DNA of 60,741 bases from a bacterium (lineage in GTDB: Bacteria > Myxococcota_A > Bradymonadia > UBA7976 > UBA1532), in contig JAUHYW010000066.1 of NCBI GenBank assembly GCA_030426085.1, positions 1 through 60,741 of the forward strand, read 5' to 3'. The notes under the pieces were generated by a model. It saw nothing but the letters and a program-made list of their open reading frames with translations. It searched no databases and was not told where the DNA came from. The translations under genes and the position numbers were made by a program. Every line of letters starts with the position of its first letter. Within the stretch, counting starts at the first letter, position 1. This document shows positions 24,874 through 34,126 of this stretch, piece after piece.

Positions 24874-26421
24874 TCAGCGGGGCATGCCGGTGACCGGATC
24901 GCGCGCGACCCGGGCCTGACCCTCGCCCTGGTGCCCGCTGAGGCGGGTGAGGGTGCGGTCGAGGTCGGCGATGAGCTTCAGCTCGCCGTCGAGGCCGGGC
25001 ACGTCGGCGACCTCGAACCGCTGCCGGAGCGCGCGCACGATGCGGTAGGCGCCCTCCTGGTCGTTCTGCTGGAGGTGCAGCCCGGTGGCCTTCTCGAGCG
25101 CGGTGGCCTCGTCGACGAGCATGACCCCCCGGGCGAGGCCGAGCGGCACGTCGTCGACGAGGTCGAAGCCCACGGCGTCGGTCCGCTGCGCGCCGCCGAC
25201 CTCGGTGTAGCGCAGGCGGGCCTCGCCGGGCGCGCCGTGGGGCGGGGGCAGGTCGCCGGCGGGGGCGAAGGCGACGAAGATCGCGCCCTTCTTGCGGCTG
25301 AGGAAGATGGTCTCGATGGTGAGCTGCAAGCCCCCATCGGGGGTGTGCTCGACGAGGTCGCCGGGCAGCCCGTAGAGGCCGGCGATCGTCCAGCCCTTGC
25401 CCGGGCGCACCGTCAGTTCGAGGTCGTAGGCCAGCTCGGTGACCATCGTGTCGAGCTCGTCGCGGAAGACGTCCTGCATCTCGCCGGCGTCGGGGAAGAA
25501 GAAGAGGTTGCCCCCCCGCACGCTGCTGATGGCGGTGGCGAGCCGGGCCCCGAAGTGGGTCCCGACGCCGATGGTCGTCAGGCCGATGCCGTCGGCGCTC
25601 GCCGCCCGGGCCAGGCCCATGAAGCCGGCGGCGTGGGTGTTGCCGACGTTGGGCCGCTCGTCGGTGAAGAGCATGACCCGGGTGGTGCCCTCGAAGCGGC
25701 GGGCGGTCTGACGGGCGAGGCCGAAGCCGACCTTCAACCCCTCCTCCATGGCGGTGCTGCCGGCGCTCTGGATGGCGTCGATGGCGGCGTGCAGCGCGGC
25801 CTTGTCTTCGACGGGCGTCGAGCCGAGGTGCACATGCGAGCGGTCGCCGTAGAGCACGATGGCCAGCCGGTCGCCGGGGCCGAGCTGCTCGGCGAGGCGG
25901 TGCAGGCTGGCCTTGACCGTCTCGAGCGGGTGGCCGCCCATGCTGCCGCTCTTGTCGATGACGGTGACGAGGTTGAGCGGCGCCCGGCGCCAGGTCGCCG
26001 GGTCGAGGCCGCTGGCGAAGCCGAGCTGGGCGATCATGCGCACGTCGGGCTGGGCGATGAGGTCGGCGGCGGTCGCGGCGCCGGTGACGCACAGCGTCTG
26101 GCGGCAGCGGGCGGCGGGCAGGGGCAGGTCGTGCTCCGAGAAGAGGCCCTCGGGGGTGAAGGTCTCGGGGTGGGGGACCTCGCCGGCGGCGATGCGGTCC
26201 CGGGCGAAGGTGATGTCCTGGGCCCCGCCGGGGGTGGCCCCCATCTCGGCGGGCATGGCCATGCGGGGGGCGGCGAAGGCTTCGACGGGGGCGAGGTCGA
26301 GCATCTCCTCTTCGTCATCGGGCTCGGCGAGGGCGACGGTGGCGAGGGTCAGCGCGACGAGGGCGGCGAGCGGTCCGAAGTAGCGCAGGTGGGTTCGGGC
26401 GCGGTCGGGGGGGCGAGGCAT
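24874..26421 (-). CDS. exported von Willebrand factor A domain protein
   Basis: 515 residues. The signal peptide (LAALVALTLATVALAEP) predicts export. Residues about 148-320 form a VWA domain: MIDAS motif DKSGSMGG, the Thr/Asp of LFTDERPN, and YGDRSHVHLG strand. The layout (VWA in the middle, beta-rich C-terminal part, helical tail) matches YfbK-like secreted VWA proteins, which bind metal-dependent ligands in the envelope. GGAGGAG precedes ATG 26421. The 155-base gap upstream towards the DUF4139 gene contains an AT-rich patch (TGAATAAATTC) that may carry its promoter. Confidence 0.75.
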   Translation of the reverse strand: MPRPPDRARTHLRYFGPLAALVALTLATVALAEPDDEEEMLDLAPVEAFAAPRMAMPAEMGATPGGAQDITFARDRIAAGEVPHPETFTPEGLFSEHDLPLPAARCRQTLCVTGAATAADLIAQPDVRMIAQLGFASGLDPATWRRAPLNLVTVIDKSGSMGGHPLETVKASLHRLAEQLGPGDRLAIVLYGDRSHVHLGSTPVEDKAALHAAIDAIQSAGSTAMEEGLKVGFGLARQTARRFEGTTRVMLFTDERPNVGNTHAAGFMGLARAASADGIGLTTIGVGTHFGARLATAISSVRGGNLFFFPDAGEMQDVFRDELDTMVTELAYDLELTVRPGKGWTIAGLYGLPGDLVEHTPDGGLQLTIETIFLSRKKGAIFVAFAPAGDLPPPHGAPGEARLRYTEVGGAQRTDAVGFDLVDDVPLGLARGVMLVDEATALEKATGLHLQQNDQEGAYRIVRALRQRFEVADVPGLDGELKLIADLDRTLTRLSGHQGEGQARVARDPVTGMPR

Positions 26422-26576
26422 CGTGGGCTCCTCCGTGGGGGTTTCGGAGGCGGCCTACGGGCAGGGCGGGGGGCCGATCTGAATTTATTCACGCCGCGGC
26501 GAAAAAGGGCGCCTCTGGCGATGTCGTGGGGGCGCTTGCGCTGGTGGGCAGCGGATCGGGAGAGCGGGCGCCGGCC

Positions 26577-28196
26577 TCACATCTTCCAGTCTTCGGGCAG
26601 GGCGATGGTGTAGCCCAGCTCGACCGTCGCCTCGCCGCCGGCGGGCACCTTCGCCTGCCACGTCACCAGCCCGGTCAGCGGGCTGAAGTCGTAGCCGGCG
26701 GTGGTCTTCCCGGCGTCGATGCGCACCTTGACGTCGTCGACTTTGCTGACGGGCAGGTTCTCCCGGATCTCGACGGTGGCCGCCGCCCGGGCGCTGCTGC
26801 GGATGACGAACGCGAAGGCCCGGGGCAGGGTGCGGGTGCTGCTGAGGAAGCCCGGCTCGCGGGTGCGGTCGTCGACCACGACCCGCTCGATCCGCAGCGA
26901 GCCGTCGATGCCCAACGAGGCCTCGATGGGGGCGCCGGGGCCGGTGTGCTCCAGGTCTTGGGTGCCCACGTAGCTGCCGCCGCGCCAGGTGTGCAGGCGC
27001 CCGGCGAGCAGCGGGTAGCGGGCCGGGTTGTCGAACCGCACCAGCCGGTAGACGTGCCCCGAGCGCTTGGGCACCGCCACGTAGCGGGCCTCGCCCGAGG
27101 CGCGGATGCGGTCGATGGGCACCCAGTAGGGGCGCCCGTCGCTGCGGATGTCGACCCGGTTGGGCAGGGTCCAGGTGACCGACTGCCCCTTGTCGTCCAG
27201 CGCGGCCCCGGCCGGCTCGCCGCCCGACGCCTGGCTCAAGCCGTCCCGGTCGAGGGTGCGCCGCCGCTCGCGGGCCTGCACCAGCACCTTGCCCTCTTTG
27301 GTCTTGCGGGCCCCGATGCGCAGCGGCGCCGGGGTGGGGGCCTCGACCCCCAGCCACGGGCGGGCGCTGGAGAGCACCAGCGTCGCGCCCTTCCAGTCCT
27401 CGCCGGTGGCCTGCTGCACCGCGGCGCCGATGCCCAGGGTGACCCGGCCTTTGCCCACGTCGGCCCCGAAGCGCAGGTCGTACTCCGGGCGCCACGTCGC
27501 GTCGGGCACCACGTAGGACAGCGTCACCACCGCCCGGCCCACCTTGCCGCAGTCGACGGCCACCTCGGCCTGCCACGCCTCCTCGGCGCCGAGGCCGGCC
27601 AGGGCGTCGAAGCGCCGCTGGACGAGGGCCCGCTGCCGCTGCACGTCGCGGCGCTCGATGATGATGGCCCGTCGGGTATCCACCCGCTCCAGCGCGGCCC
27701 GGCGGAAGGCGTCGAGGGCCTGCCGCCAGCGGTCGACCGGGGGCTTGCTGTCGCGGGCCTCGCGGGCGGTGGTCACGCCGAAGAACGCCACGAACCGCTG
27801 GGCGTCGCCCTCGGCGGCGTCGATGGCCTGCTCGCGCAGGTCGAGCGCTGCGAGCGTGTCGTCGAGGGCCTCGAGCTCGGCCTCGAGCGGCGCGAGGCGC
27901 TCGTCACGCTCGGGGCCGTGCTCGATGATCCGGGAGACCACGCCCACCGCGGTCGCGCCCCCGGCGGCGTCGCCCCGCAGCGTGCGCTCGACGAGGCGCC
28001 GGGGCAGGGGGCCGAAGCGGGCTCGGGCCTCGCCCTGCTCGCAGCGCACGGTGGTCTTGCGGGTGATCTGGGCCCGGTCGCCGTAGACCACGACCCGGTC
28101 GATGGGATCGTCCCGCTCGGCGGAGGCCACCGATGGCATCGACGCCACGAGGCCGAGGGTGAGGGATGCCATCGAGGTATACAGATGAGTCTTCAT
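26577..28196 (-). CDS. DUF4140/DUF4139 (mucoidy inhibitor MuiA-like) exported protein
   Basis: 539 residues with signal peptide ending SVASAE. An N-terminal DUF4140-type strand set (IDRVVVYGDRAQITRKT) is followed by a helical coiled segment (about 95-195) and a DUF4139 beta-rich region with VVPDATWRPEYDLRF and ATGEDWKGATLVLSSARP. The family has no proven biochemistry; MuiA affects mucoidy in enterics. The start MKTHLYTSM is next to the signal peptide. It follows the second DUF4139 gene by 8 bases in one operon, and the two proteins are distant paralogues. Confidence 0.8.
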   Translation of the reverse strand: MKTHLYTSMASLTLGLVASMPSVASAERDDPIDRVVVYGDRAQITRKTTVRCEQGEARARFGPLPRRLVERTLRGDAAGGATAVGVVSRIIEHGPERDERLAPLEAELEALDDTLAALDLREQAIDAAEGDAQRFVAFFGVTTAREARDSKPPVDRWRQALDAFRRAALERVDTRRAIIIERRDVQRQRALVQRRFDALAGLGAEEAWQAEVAVDCGKVGRAVVTLSYVVPDATWRPEYDLRFGADVGKGRVTLGIGAAVQQATGEDWKGATLVLSSARPWLGVEAPTPAPLRIGARKTKEGKVLVQARERRRTLDRDGLSQASGGEPAGAALDDKGQSVTWTLPNRVDIRSDGRPYWVPIDRIRASGEARYVAVPKRSGHVYRLVRFDNPARYPLLAGRLHTWRGGSYVGTQDLEHTGPGAPIEASLGIDGSLRIERVVVDDRTREPGFLSSTRTLPRAFAFVIRSSARAAATVEIRENLPVSKVDDVKVRIDAGKTTAGYDFSPLTGLVTWQAKVPAGGEATVELGYTIALPEDWKM

Positions 28197-28204
28197 GGCG
28201 TGCC

Positions 28205-30238
28205 TCACTGCTGGTAGAGCTGCCAGTCCGCCGGGCGGCGGATGGTGTAGCGGAAGCGCACGGTGCGGGCCTGGCCCGGGGGCACCTCGAGGTCGAAGGT
28301 GATGCGCCCGGCCTCGTCGACCGCGCTCGGCTTCGGCTCGGTCTTGCCCCGCTTCACGGTGACGTCCTCGACGAGCCCGCCGAGCGGGAACTGCTCGACG
28401 ACCCGGATGGCGATGCCCCGCCGCTTGTCGTTGGCGATGTCGATCTCGGTGGTGTAGGCGGTGAGGTCTTCTTTGCCGATGAGGCCCTCGGTGCGGGTCT
28501 CGGGCAGCACCCGGCGCTCGATGCGGATGTCTTCGTCGGCGCCGAGCGGGAGCTGCAGCTCGCCGCCGGGGCCGGTGGTCGCCAGCGCGCCGGTGCCCAC
28601 GTAGTCCGCGCCGACGAAGATGTCGACCGGGCCGCCGAGGATCGGGGTGTCGCGGGTGTTGCGCACGGTCGCGGCGAGGTAGGCCGTCGGGCGCAGCGCG
28701 GGGGCGACCTCGTAGCGGGTGTCGACCGGGTAGCGCCGGGCGCTGAGCGGCACGGTGTGGGTCTCGGGGCTCGAGGGCACCGTGGCCCGGGTGGCCGCCT
28801 TCCACACGTAGTCCAGGCCGCCGGCGAGCACCGCCGGGAGCTGGGGGTCGGCGAACCGCTGGCGGGTGTCGAGGCGCTGGTCGAAGAGGTCGAGCGGGGT
28901 GCGGCGGACGGGCGCGGGGTCGCCGAAGGTGCCCGGGACGCTGGACAGGCTGTCGGCCGTGGGCATCACCAGCTCGCCTTCGACCGCGGCGTCGCCGAAG
29001 TCCATCTCGGCCCGCACCGGCGCGGGCTGCGCCCGGGGCTGCGCCCGATCGCGCTTGAAGACCGCGCCGGCGCGCCCGAGGGCCCCGGCCCCGGCGCCGT
29101 AGCCCCCGCCGCCCGACCCCGACCCGGACATGCCCAGGCCCACGGCGCCGCCGGACAGGGTCACCGTGATGTCGGGCGGGCTGTAGCTCAGGGCCTGCTG
29201 CACCCGGCTCTGCAAGGCGGCGAGGCGCGCCTGGCGCACCGCGTCGGCCGGGCTGGCGGTGGGCCCGGTGCGGGGCAGCGGCTGGCCGGCGGTGTCCCGC
29301 TGCGCCCGGGGGCGGGGGGTGAAGTCGCGGCTCTCGCCGAGGGTCCAGGTGTCGAGGCGGGGGGCGGCGATGCCCTGGCCGGGCACCGCGGTCGACAGCG
29401 ACAGCGCCACGTCGTCCCAGCTCTCGCCGGTGGTCTGGATCACCCGCCCGGCGCTGCGCAGGGTGACCGCCTTGCCCTCGTCGATCAGCTCGACGGTGTA
29501 GGCCGGCTTCCACGAGGCGCCGCCGACGAAGTAGTCGACGGTGACGACCGGGTTCGCCCGCTCGACCTCGAGCACCGCGAGCACCTCGACCCGCTGAACC
29601 GGGGTGAAGGCGTCGGCGTCGTAGCGGGCCAGCTCGGCCTGGGCCTTGGTGAGCCGCTCGCCGAGCGCCTCCCGCTCGGCCTTCATCTGCACCCGCTCGG
29701 CCCGGATGCCGTCCCGGCGGTCGGCGATGAAGCTCTGCGTGCGGCGCCAGCCGTCGGTCGAGGTCGGGGGGGCGGCGACGTCGGCCGGCACCGCGGCGGG
29801 GCCGATGTTGATCAGCCCCAGCTCTTCGGCGAGCACCGCCTCCCGGGCCTCGATGCGCTCGATCTGCGCCCGGAGGTCTTCGATGGTCGCGACGAGGCCG
29901 TCGATGGCGTCGATGCCGGCCCGGATGCGCTCGACCGGGGCGGCCTCGACCCGCAGCACCGTGGCGCCCTTGGCCCCGACCCGCAGCGTATCGAGCATGG
30001 TCGTGCCGGGCAGGTCGCTCAGCCGCACCGCCTGCACGCCGGGTCTCAGCTCGGCCCGCCCCTGGCGGGTGATCCGGGCCCGGTCGCTGTAGACCACGAC
30101 CGCGTCGATGGGGGTCTCGACCGCCGCGGCCTGCTCGTAGAGCGCCGGCCCGGCGGCCACCGCGGGCACGTCGGCCGCGCCCGCCGGATCGACCGATCCG
30201 ATCAGCAGCGCGGCGAGGCCCGGGATGAGTCTGCGCAT
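28205..30238 (-). CDS. DUF4140/DUF4139 exported protein with Gly/Pro insert
   Basis: 677 residues; signal peptide LIPGLAALLIGSVDPAGAA. It has the DUF4140 strand set (IDAVVVYSDRARITRQG), a coiled-coil helix pair at about 95-200, then DUF4139 (VGGASWKPAYTVELIDEGK and TGESWDDVALSLSTA). A low-complexity insert around 340-450 includes a Gly/Ser run, MSGSGSGGGGYGAGAG, absent from its neighbour. GGAGGAG sits 7-8 bases before the ATG. First gene of a probable two-gene operon with the MuiA-like gene downstream. Confidence 0.8.
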   Translation of the reverse strand: MRRLIPGLAALLIGSVDPAGAADVPAVAAGPALYEQAAAVETPIDAVVVYSDRARITRQGRAELRPGVQAVRLSDLPGTTMLDTLRVGAKGATVLRVEAAPVERIRAGIDAIDGLVATIEDLRAQIERIEAREAVLAEELGLINIGPAAVPADVAAPPTSTDGWRRTQSFIADRRDGIRAERVQMKAEREALGERLTKAQAELARYDADAFTPVQRVEVLAVLEVERANPVVTVDYFVGGASWKPAYTVELIDEGKAVTLRSAGRVIQTTGESWDDVALSLSTAVPGQGIAAPRLDTWTLGESRDFTPRPRAQRDTAGQPLPRTGPTASPADAVRQARLAALQSRVQQALSYSPPDITVTLSGGAVGLGMSGSGSGGGGYGAGAGALGRAGAVFKRDRAQPRAQPAPVRAEMDFGDAAVEGELVMPTADSLSSVPGTFGDPAPVRRTPLDLFDQRLDTRQRFADPQLPAVLAGGLDYVWKAATRATVPSSPETHTVPLSARRYPVDTRYEVAPALRPTAYLAATVRNTRDTPILGGPVDIFVGADYVGTGALATTGPGGELQLPLGADEDIRIERRVLPETRTEGLIGKEDLTAYTTEIDIANDKRRGIAIRVVEQFPLGGLVEDVTVKRGKTEPKPSAVDEAGRITFDLEVPPGQARTVRFRYTIRRPADWQLYQQ

Positions 30239-30279
30239 GGGGTGTCTCCTCCCGCCCCGGTCGTCGACGGGGCGCAGGG

Positions 30280-30308
30280 ACGACACCACGGACGGCCGGC
30301 GGGTCCAA
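30280..30308 (-). promoter_or_regulatory. candidate promoter of the DUF4139 operon
   Basis: On the minus strand TTGGAC (30308-30303) and TGTCGT (30285-30280) are 17 bases apart. The transcript would start near 30273 and have a leader of about 35 bases with a GGAGGAG ribosome binding site. Confidence 0.4.
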
Positions 30309-30351
30309 GGGAAATCCGGCCGCCGGAGATCAGCCGGGGGTCCGGCGGGGG

Positions 30352-31686
30352 CTACTCGTCTTCGAAGCGGTCGTCTTTGCCCCGGAAGACGAGCCGCACC
30401 GGGGTGCCGGGCAGGTCGAAGGTCTCCCGGAACTGGTTGACGAGGTAGCGCTGGTAGCTGAAGTGCACCGCCTGGGGGTCGTTGCACGAGAGCATGATGG
30501 TCGGCGGGGCGTGGCGCACCTGGGTGGCGTAGTAGAACTTGAGCCGCCGATTGCGCACCACCGGGGGCTGGTGGCGGGCGAGGACCTCTTCGAGCCAGCG
30601 GTTGAGCTTGCCGGTCGAGATGCGGGTCAGGTGGGCCGCCCGCACCCGGTCGATCTGCTCGAGCAGCTTGTGCACCCGCTGGCCGGTCAGGCCCGACATG
30701 AACACCACCGGGGCGTAGCCGGCGAAGGGCACCTTGCGCTGGAGCTCGTCGGCGTAGGCCTTGGCGGTCTTGTGGTCCTTCTCGATGGCGTCCCACTTGT
30801 TGACCGCGAAGACGAGCGCCCGGCCCTTCTCGGCGGCGACCCCGGCGACCTTGGCGTCCTGGTCGGTGATGCCGTCGACGGCGTCGAACAGGATCACCGC
30901 GACGTGGCACCGATCCATCGCCCGCAGGGTGCGCACGGCGCTGTAGCCCTCGCTGGTGCCCCGGGGGATCTTCTTCTTGCGGCGCAGGCCGGCGGTGTCG
31001 ATGAGCACGTACGGCCGGCCGTCGATCTCCAGCGGGATGTCGATGGCGTCGCGGGTGGTGCCGGGCACCTCGGAGACGATCATCCGGTTGGCGCCGATGA
31101 GCCGATTGGCCAGGGTCGACTTGCCGGCGTTGGGCCGCCCGAGCAGCGCGAAGCGGGTGATCTGCTCGTCGTCGTCGGCCGCGCCGGGGTTGGCGGGCAG
31201 CAGGCCGGCGATGGCGTCGAGCATGCGCCCCACGCCCCGCCCGTGCTCGGCGCTGATGGGGAAGAGCGTGTCGACCCCCAGCGCATAGAACTCGGCGGCC
31301 AGCTCCTCCTGCCCCCGGCCGTCGATCTTGTTGACCGCGTAGATCACCCGCCGCCCGGCCCGGCGCAGCAGGTGGGCCACCTCGCGGTCGGCGTCGAGCA
31401 GGCCGTCGCGGGCGTCGAGCACGAAGACGACGACCTCGGCCTCGTCGATGGCGAGCAGCGCCTGCTTGCGCATGTTGGTGAGCATGTCGTCGGCGCTCGC
31501 CGGCTCGAAGCCGCCGGTGTCGACCACGGTGAAGTGCCGCCCCTGCCAGCGGGCGTCGCCGAAGTTGCGGTCGCGGGTGACCCCCGGCGTATCGAGCACG
31601 ATGGCCCGCTTCTCGCCGATGAGGCGGTTGAAGAGGGTCGACTTGCCCACGTTGGGCCGGCCGACGACGGCGACGATGGGCTTCAT
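30352..31686 (-). CDS. der: ribosome-assembly GTPase Der (EngA)
   Basis: 444 residues with the tandem G domains unique to Der: first P-loop GRPNVGKST, DTGG and NKID; second GRPNAGKST, DTAG and NKWD; then the KH-like C-terminal domain (FYYATQVRHAPP ... YQRYLVNQFRE). It assists maturation of the 50S subunit and is normally essential. The start overlaps the era stop (ATGA), so the two GTPases are translationally coupled, a neat functional pairing for the two ribosomal subunits. Confidence 0.97.
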   Translation of the reverse strand: MKPIVAVVGRPNVGKSTLFNRLIGEKRAIVLDTPGVTRDRNFGDARWQGRHFTVVDTGGFEPASADDMLTNMRKQALLAIDEAEVVVFVLDARDGLLDADREVAHLLRRAGRRVIYAVNKIDGRGQEELAAEFYALGVDTLFPISAEHGRGVGRMLDAIAGLLPANPGAADDDEQITRFALLGRPNAGKSTLANRLIGANRMIVSEVPGTTRDAIDIPLEIDGRPYVLIDTAGLRRKKKIPRGTSEGYSAVRTLRAMDRCHVAVILFDAVDGITDQDAKVAGVAAEKGRALVFAVNKWDAIEKDHKTAKAYADELQRKVPFAGYAPVVFMSGLTGQRVHKLLEQIDRVRAAHLTRISTGKLNRWLEEVLARHQPPVVRNRRLKFYYATQVRHAPPTIMLSCNDPQAVHFSYQRYLVNQFRETFDLPGTPVRLVFRGKDDRFEDE

Positions 31687-32666
31687 GGCGTGCGCTCCCC
31701 CTCGCGGTCTTCGCGGCTGTGATAGCCGAGCTTGCGCAGGCCCTTGGCCGAGCGGGTCCAGCCCTTCTCCACCCGCACGAAGAGCCGCAGGTCGACCGCG
31801 GTGCCCAGCATGCGCTCGAGGTCGCGCCGGGCCCGGGTGCCGATGTCCTTGATCATGCGGCCGCCGCGGCCGATCACGATGCTCTTCTGGCTCTCGCGCT
31901 CGACGTGGATCAGGGCCCCGATGTGGATGCGCCCGGCCATGCTGCGGTCCTGCCACTCTTCGATGGTCACCGCGATGGCGTAGGGCACCTCTTCGCCGAG
32001 CAGGCGGAAGGCCTTCTCCCGGATGATCTCGGCGGCGATGAACCGCTCGGGCAGGTCGGTCAGCGCGTCTTCGGGGTACAGCGGCGGGCCCTCGGGCAGC
32101 ACGCCGACGAGCGCGTCGACGAGGCCGTCGAGGTTGTGCCCCTTGAGCGCGCTGACCGGCACGATGCCGGCGAACGGGTGCACGTCCTTCCAGGCGTCGA
32201 TGATCGGCAGAAGCTGCGGGGTCTCGATGCGGTCGATCTTGTTGAGCACCAGGAAGACCGGCTTGCCGCTCTCGCCGAGGGTGGCGAGCAGGTCGCGCAC
32301 GAGGTCGGAGATGCCGACCCGGCCGGCCTTGCTGATGCCGGCCTCGACGAGCAGGGCCACCGCGTCGGTCTCCCACATCGCGTCGTGGGCCACGTCGACC
32401 ATGAAGCTGTTGAGCGCCCGCCGGGCGTCGTGCAGCCCGGGGGTGTCGACGAGCACGATCTGGGCGTCGCCCCGGGTCAGCACGCCCGGGATCCGGTTGC
32501 GGGTGGTCTGGGGGCGGTTGCTGGTGATCGCGAGCTTCTGGCCGAGCAGGCGGTTGAGCAGCGTCGACTTGCCCACGTTGGGCTGGCCGATGAGGGTGAC
32601 GAAGCCGCTGCGGTGGGGGCCTTCGCCGCGCTGAGGGGCGTCGGGGGCGTCGGTGGGATCGGACAC
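31683..32666 (-). CDS. era: 30S ribosome-maturation GTPase Era
   Basis: 327 residues from GTG. G1 GQPNVGKSTLLNRLLGQKLAI, G3 DTPGLHDAR, G4 NKID and a C-terminal KH domain with VIGRGGRMIKDIGTRAR, the 16S rRNA-binding motif, identify Era. The N terminus has an extra about 20 acidic/Pro residues before the G1 motif. GAGG stands 4 bases before the GTG. Translation is coupled to der by a 4-base overlap. Confidence 0.96.
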   Translation of the reverse strand: MSDPTDAPDAPQRGEGPHRSGFVTLIGQPNVGKSTLLNRLLGQKLAITSNRPQTTRNRIPGVLTRGDAQIVLVDTPGLHDARRALNSFMVDVAHDAMWETDAVALLVEAGISKAGRVGISDLVRDLLATLGESGKPVFLVLNKIDRIETPQLLPIIDAWKDVHPFAGIVPVSALKGHNLDGLVDALVGVLPEGPPLYPEDALTDLPERFIAAEIIREKAFRLLGEEVPYAIAVTIEEWQDRSMAGRIHIGALIHVERESQKSIVIGRGGRMIKDIGTRARRDLERMLGTAVDLRLFVRVEKGWTRSAKGLRKLGYHSREDREGERTP

Positions 32667-32697
32667 GGGGCCTCGGGCTGGCTGGATGGAACCGGGC

Positions 32698-32726
32698 TCT
32701 CTATCAGGCCGGCGGCGTCGACGCAA
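32698..32726 (-). promoter_or_regulatory. candidate sigma-70 promoter of era-der
   Basis: TTGCGT (32726-32721) and TAGAGA (32703-32698) on the minus strand have 17-base spacing. Predicted start near 32691, 25 bases before the era GTG. The rest of the 319-base era/kinase gap is GC-rich, with only the sigma-54-like site described separately. Confidence 0.5.
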
Positions 32727-32932
32727 GCGCCACGTCCGGTGCGCAGCGGGCCGGCGGCGGTGCGAAGCGGACTTCGCAGTCACCCGGGCTGCCGCGGCGC
32801 GGGCTTCGCGGTCGGGGCGGGGCGGCTCGGGGCGTCGGGATCCCGGCGGGGCGCGCTGCGCGGCCGTTCGCAGGGCTCCGGCCCGGTCGTCGCGGCGCCC
32901 GGCATCGGCCCGGCATCGCCCCGCCACGTCCC

Positions 32933-32948
32933 TGGCACATGCGGTGCA
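32933..32948 (+). promoter_or_regulatory. candidate sigma-54 promoter
   Basis: TGGCAC followed by ATGCG and GTGCA gives the invariant GG and GC dinucleotides exactly 10 bases apart, as sigma-54 (RpoN) promoters require. The predicted start is near 32959, 27 bases before ATG 32986, which has its own GGAGGA site. Confidence 0.45.
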
Positions 32949-32985
32949 TGACAGCGCCGCGGTTCGCACTCTCCGGAGGACGCTC

Positions 32986-34026
32986 ATGGCCGCCCCCCTT
33001 CGCTCTGCCGCCCCCGTCACCACGCCCGACGCCCCCCGCGCGGGCCGGGTGGCGGTGATCCTCAACAAGAACGCCAAGCGGGTCGGCAAGCGGGTCCGGC
33101 GCCAGGTCGAGGCGGTGGCCCCCGAGGGCGCCGACGTCTTCTTCACCGAGAGCCTCGAGCAGGCCCGGTTCATCACCCGGCGGGTGGTCGACTCGGGGTA
33201 CTCGACGGTCGTCACCGGCGGCGGCGACGGCACGGTGGCCAACACCATGGCCCAGGTCGTGGCCCACGCCGAGGCCCGCAAGCTGCCGGTGCCCCGGTTC
33301 GCGGTGCTCAAGCTCGGCACCGGCAACGCCGTGGCCGATTTCCTCGGCGCCCGCGACTTCCGTGCCGATCTGACCGACCTGCCCAACGCCCGCTTCCGCC
33401 CGATGCACCTCGTCAACGTCGAGGGCACCCGCATCCCCTTCGCCGGCTTCGGCTGGGACGCCTTCATCCTCAACAACTATCACCGCATGCGGGAGGCCGC
33501 CGAGCGCTTCTTCCTCAGCCGGGCCCTGTTCAAGACCGTCGGCGGCTACCTCGTCGCCGGGGTCGGCAAGTCGGTGCCCGAGCTGGTCGTCAAGCGGCCG
33601 AGCTGGGGCGTGCGGGTGGTCAACACCGGGGGCATCGGCCTCGAGGTCGACTCGCTGACCGGGCGGGTCGTGCGGCGCATCGCCCCCGGCGCGGTGGCCT
33701 TCGAGGGCCGGGTGCGCATGGCGTGCTTCGGCACCACCCCGTTCTATGGCTTCAAGTTCAACATCATGCCCTTCGCCGACCGGCGCCCGGGCATGATGCA
33801 CCTGCGGCTGGTCGACATGAACCCGATCTCGGCCGTGCGCCGGCTGCCGGCGGCGTGGCAGGGGCGGCTCGATCACCCGGGGGTGACCGACTTGCAGCTC
33901 ACCGCCGGGCGGCTGGAGTTCGACGGGCCGGCGCCGTTCCAGATCGCCGGCGACGCCGCCGGCGAGCGCACCACCCTCGACATCGCCGTCGACGGCCCGG
34001 TGGAGTGCGCCACCTTCGCCGTCTGA
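32986..34026 (+). CDS. diacylglycerol/lipid kinase-like (DAGK catalytic domain) protein
   Basis: 346 residues. The N-terminal half has VAVILNKNAKRVGKRV and the nucleotide-binding TGGGDGTVANTM motif of the DAGK/sphingosine-kinase fold, followed by LKLGTGNAVADFLG. The C-terminal half is the beta-sandwich typical of YegS/DgkB-like enzymes. It should transfer a phosphate from ATP to a lipid, but whether the lipid is diacylglycerol cannot be told. GGAGGA is 5 bases before ATG. A sigma-54-like promoter lies upstream. Confidence 0.8.
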   Translation: MAAPLRSAAPVTTPDAPRAGRVAVILNKNAKRVGKRVRRQVEAVAPEGADVFFTESLEQARFITRRVVDSGYSTVVTGGGDGTVANTMAQVVAHAEARKLPVPRFAVLKLGTGNAVADFLGARDFRADLTDLPNARFRPMHLVNVEGTRIPFAGFGWDAFILNNYHRMREAAERFFLSRALFKTVGGYLVAGVGKSVPELVVKRPSWGVRVVNTGGIGLEVDSLTGRVVRRIAPGAVAFEGRVRMACFGTTPFYGFKFNIMPFADRRPGMMHLRLVDMNPISAVRRLPAAWQGRLDHPGVTDLQLTAGRLEFDGPAPFQIAGDAAGERTTLDIAVDGPVECATFAV

Positions 34027-34058
34027 TCCCGCCCCGGCGCGCTCCGGCGCCCGCACGG

Positions 34059-34088
34059 TTGTCCCCCGGACGCCGCCCGTGCTAGACG
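34059..34088 (+). promoter_or_regulatory. candidate promoter of the DUF507 gene
   Basis: TTGTCC and TAGACG (within GTGCTAGACG) are 18 bases apart. The mRNA would start near 34095 with a leader of about 32 bases that contains AGGAGG. Confidence 0.5.
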
Positions 34089-34126
34089 TTCCCGCCTGAT
34101 CCCCCGTTTTCGCGTAGGAGGCAGTC

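Noticed and set aside
24874-26613. Plus-strand frames opposite the VWA and DUF4139 genes
   Set aside because: Their translations are Gly/Glu/Val/Ala-rich shadow patterns without domains, while the minus-strand genes have clear motifs and ribosome binding sites.
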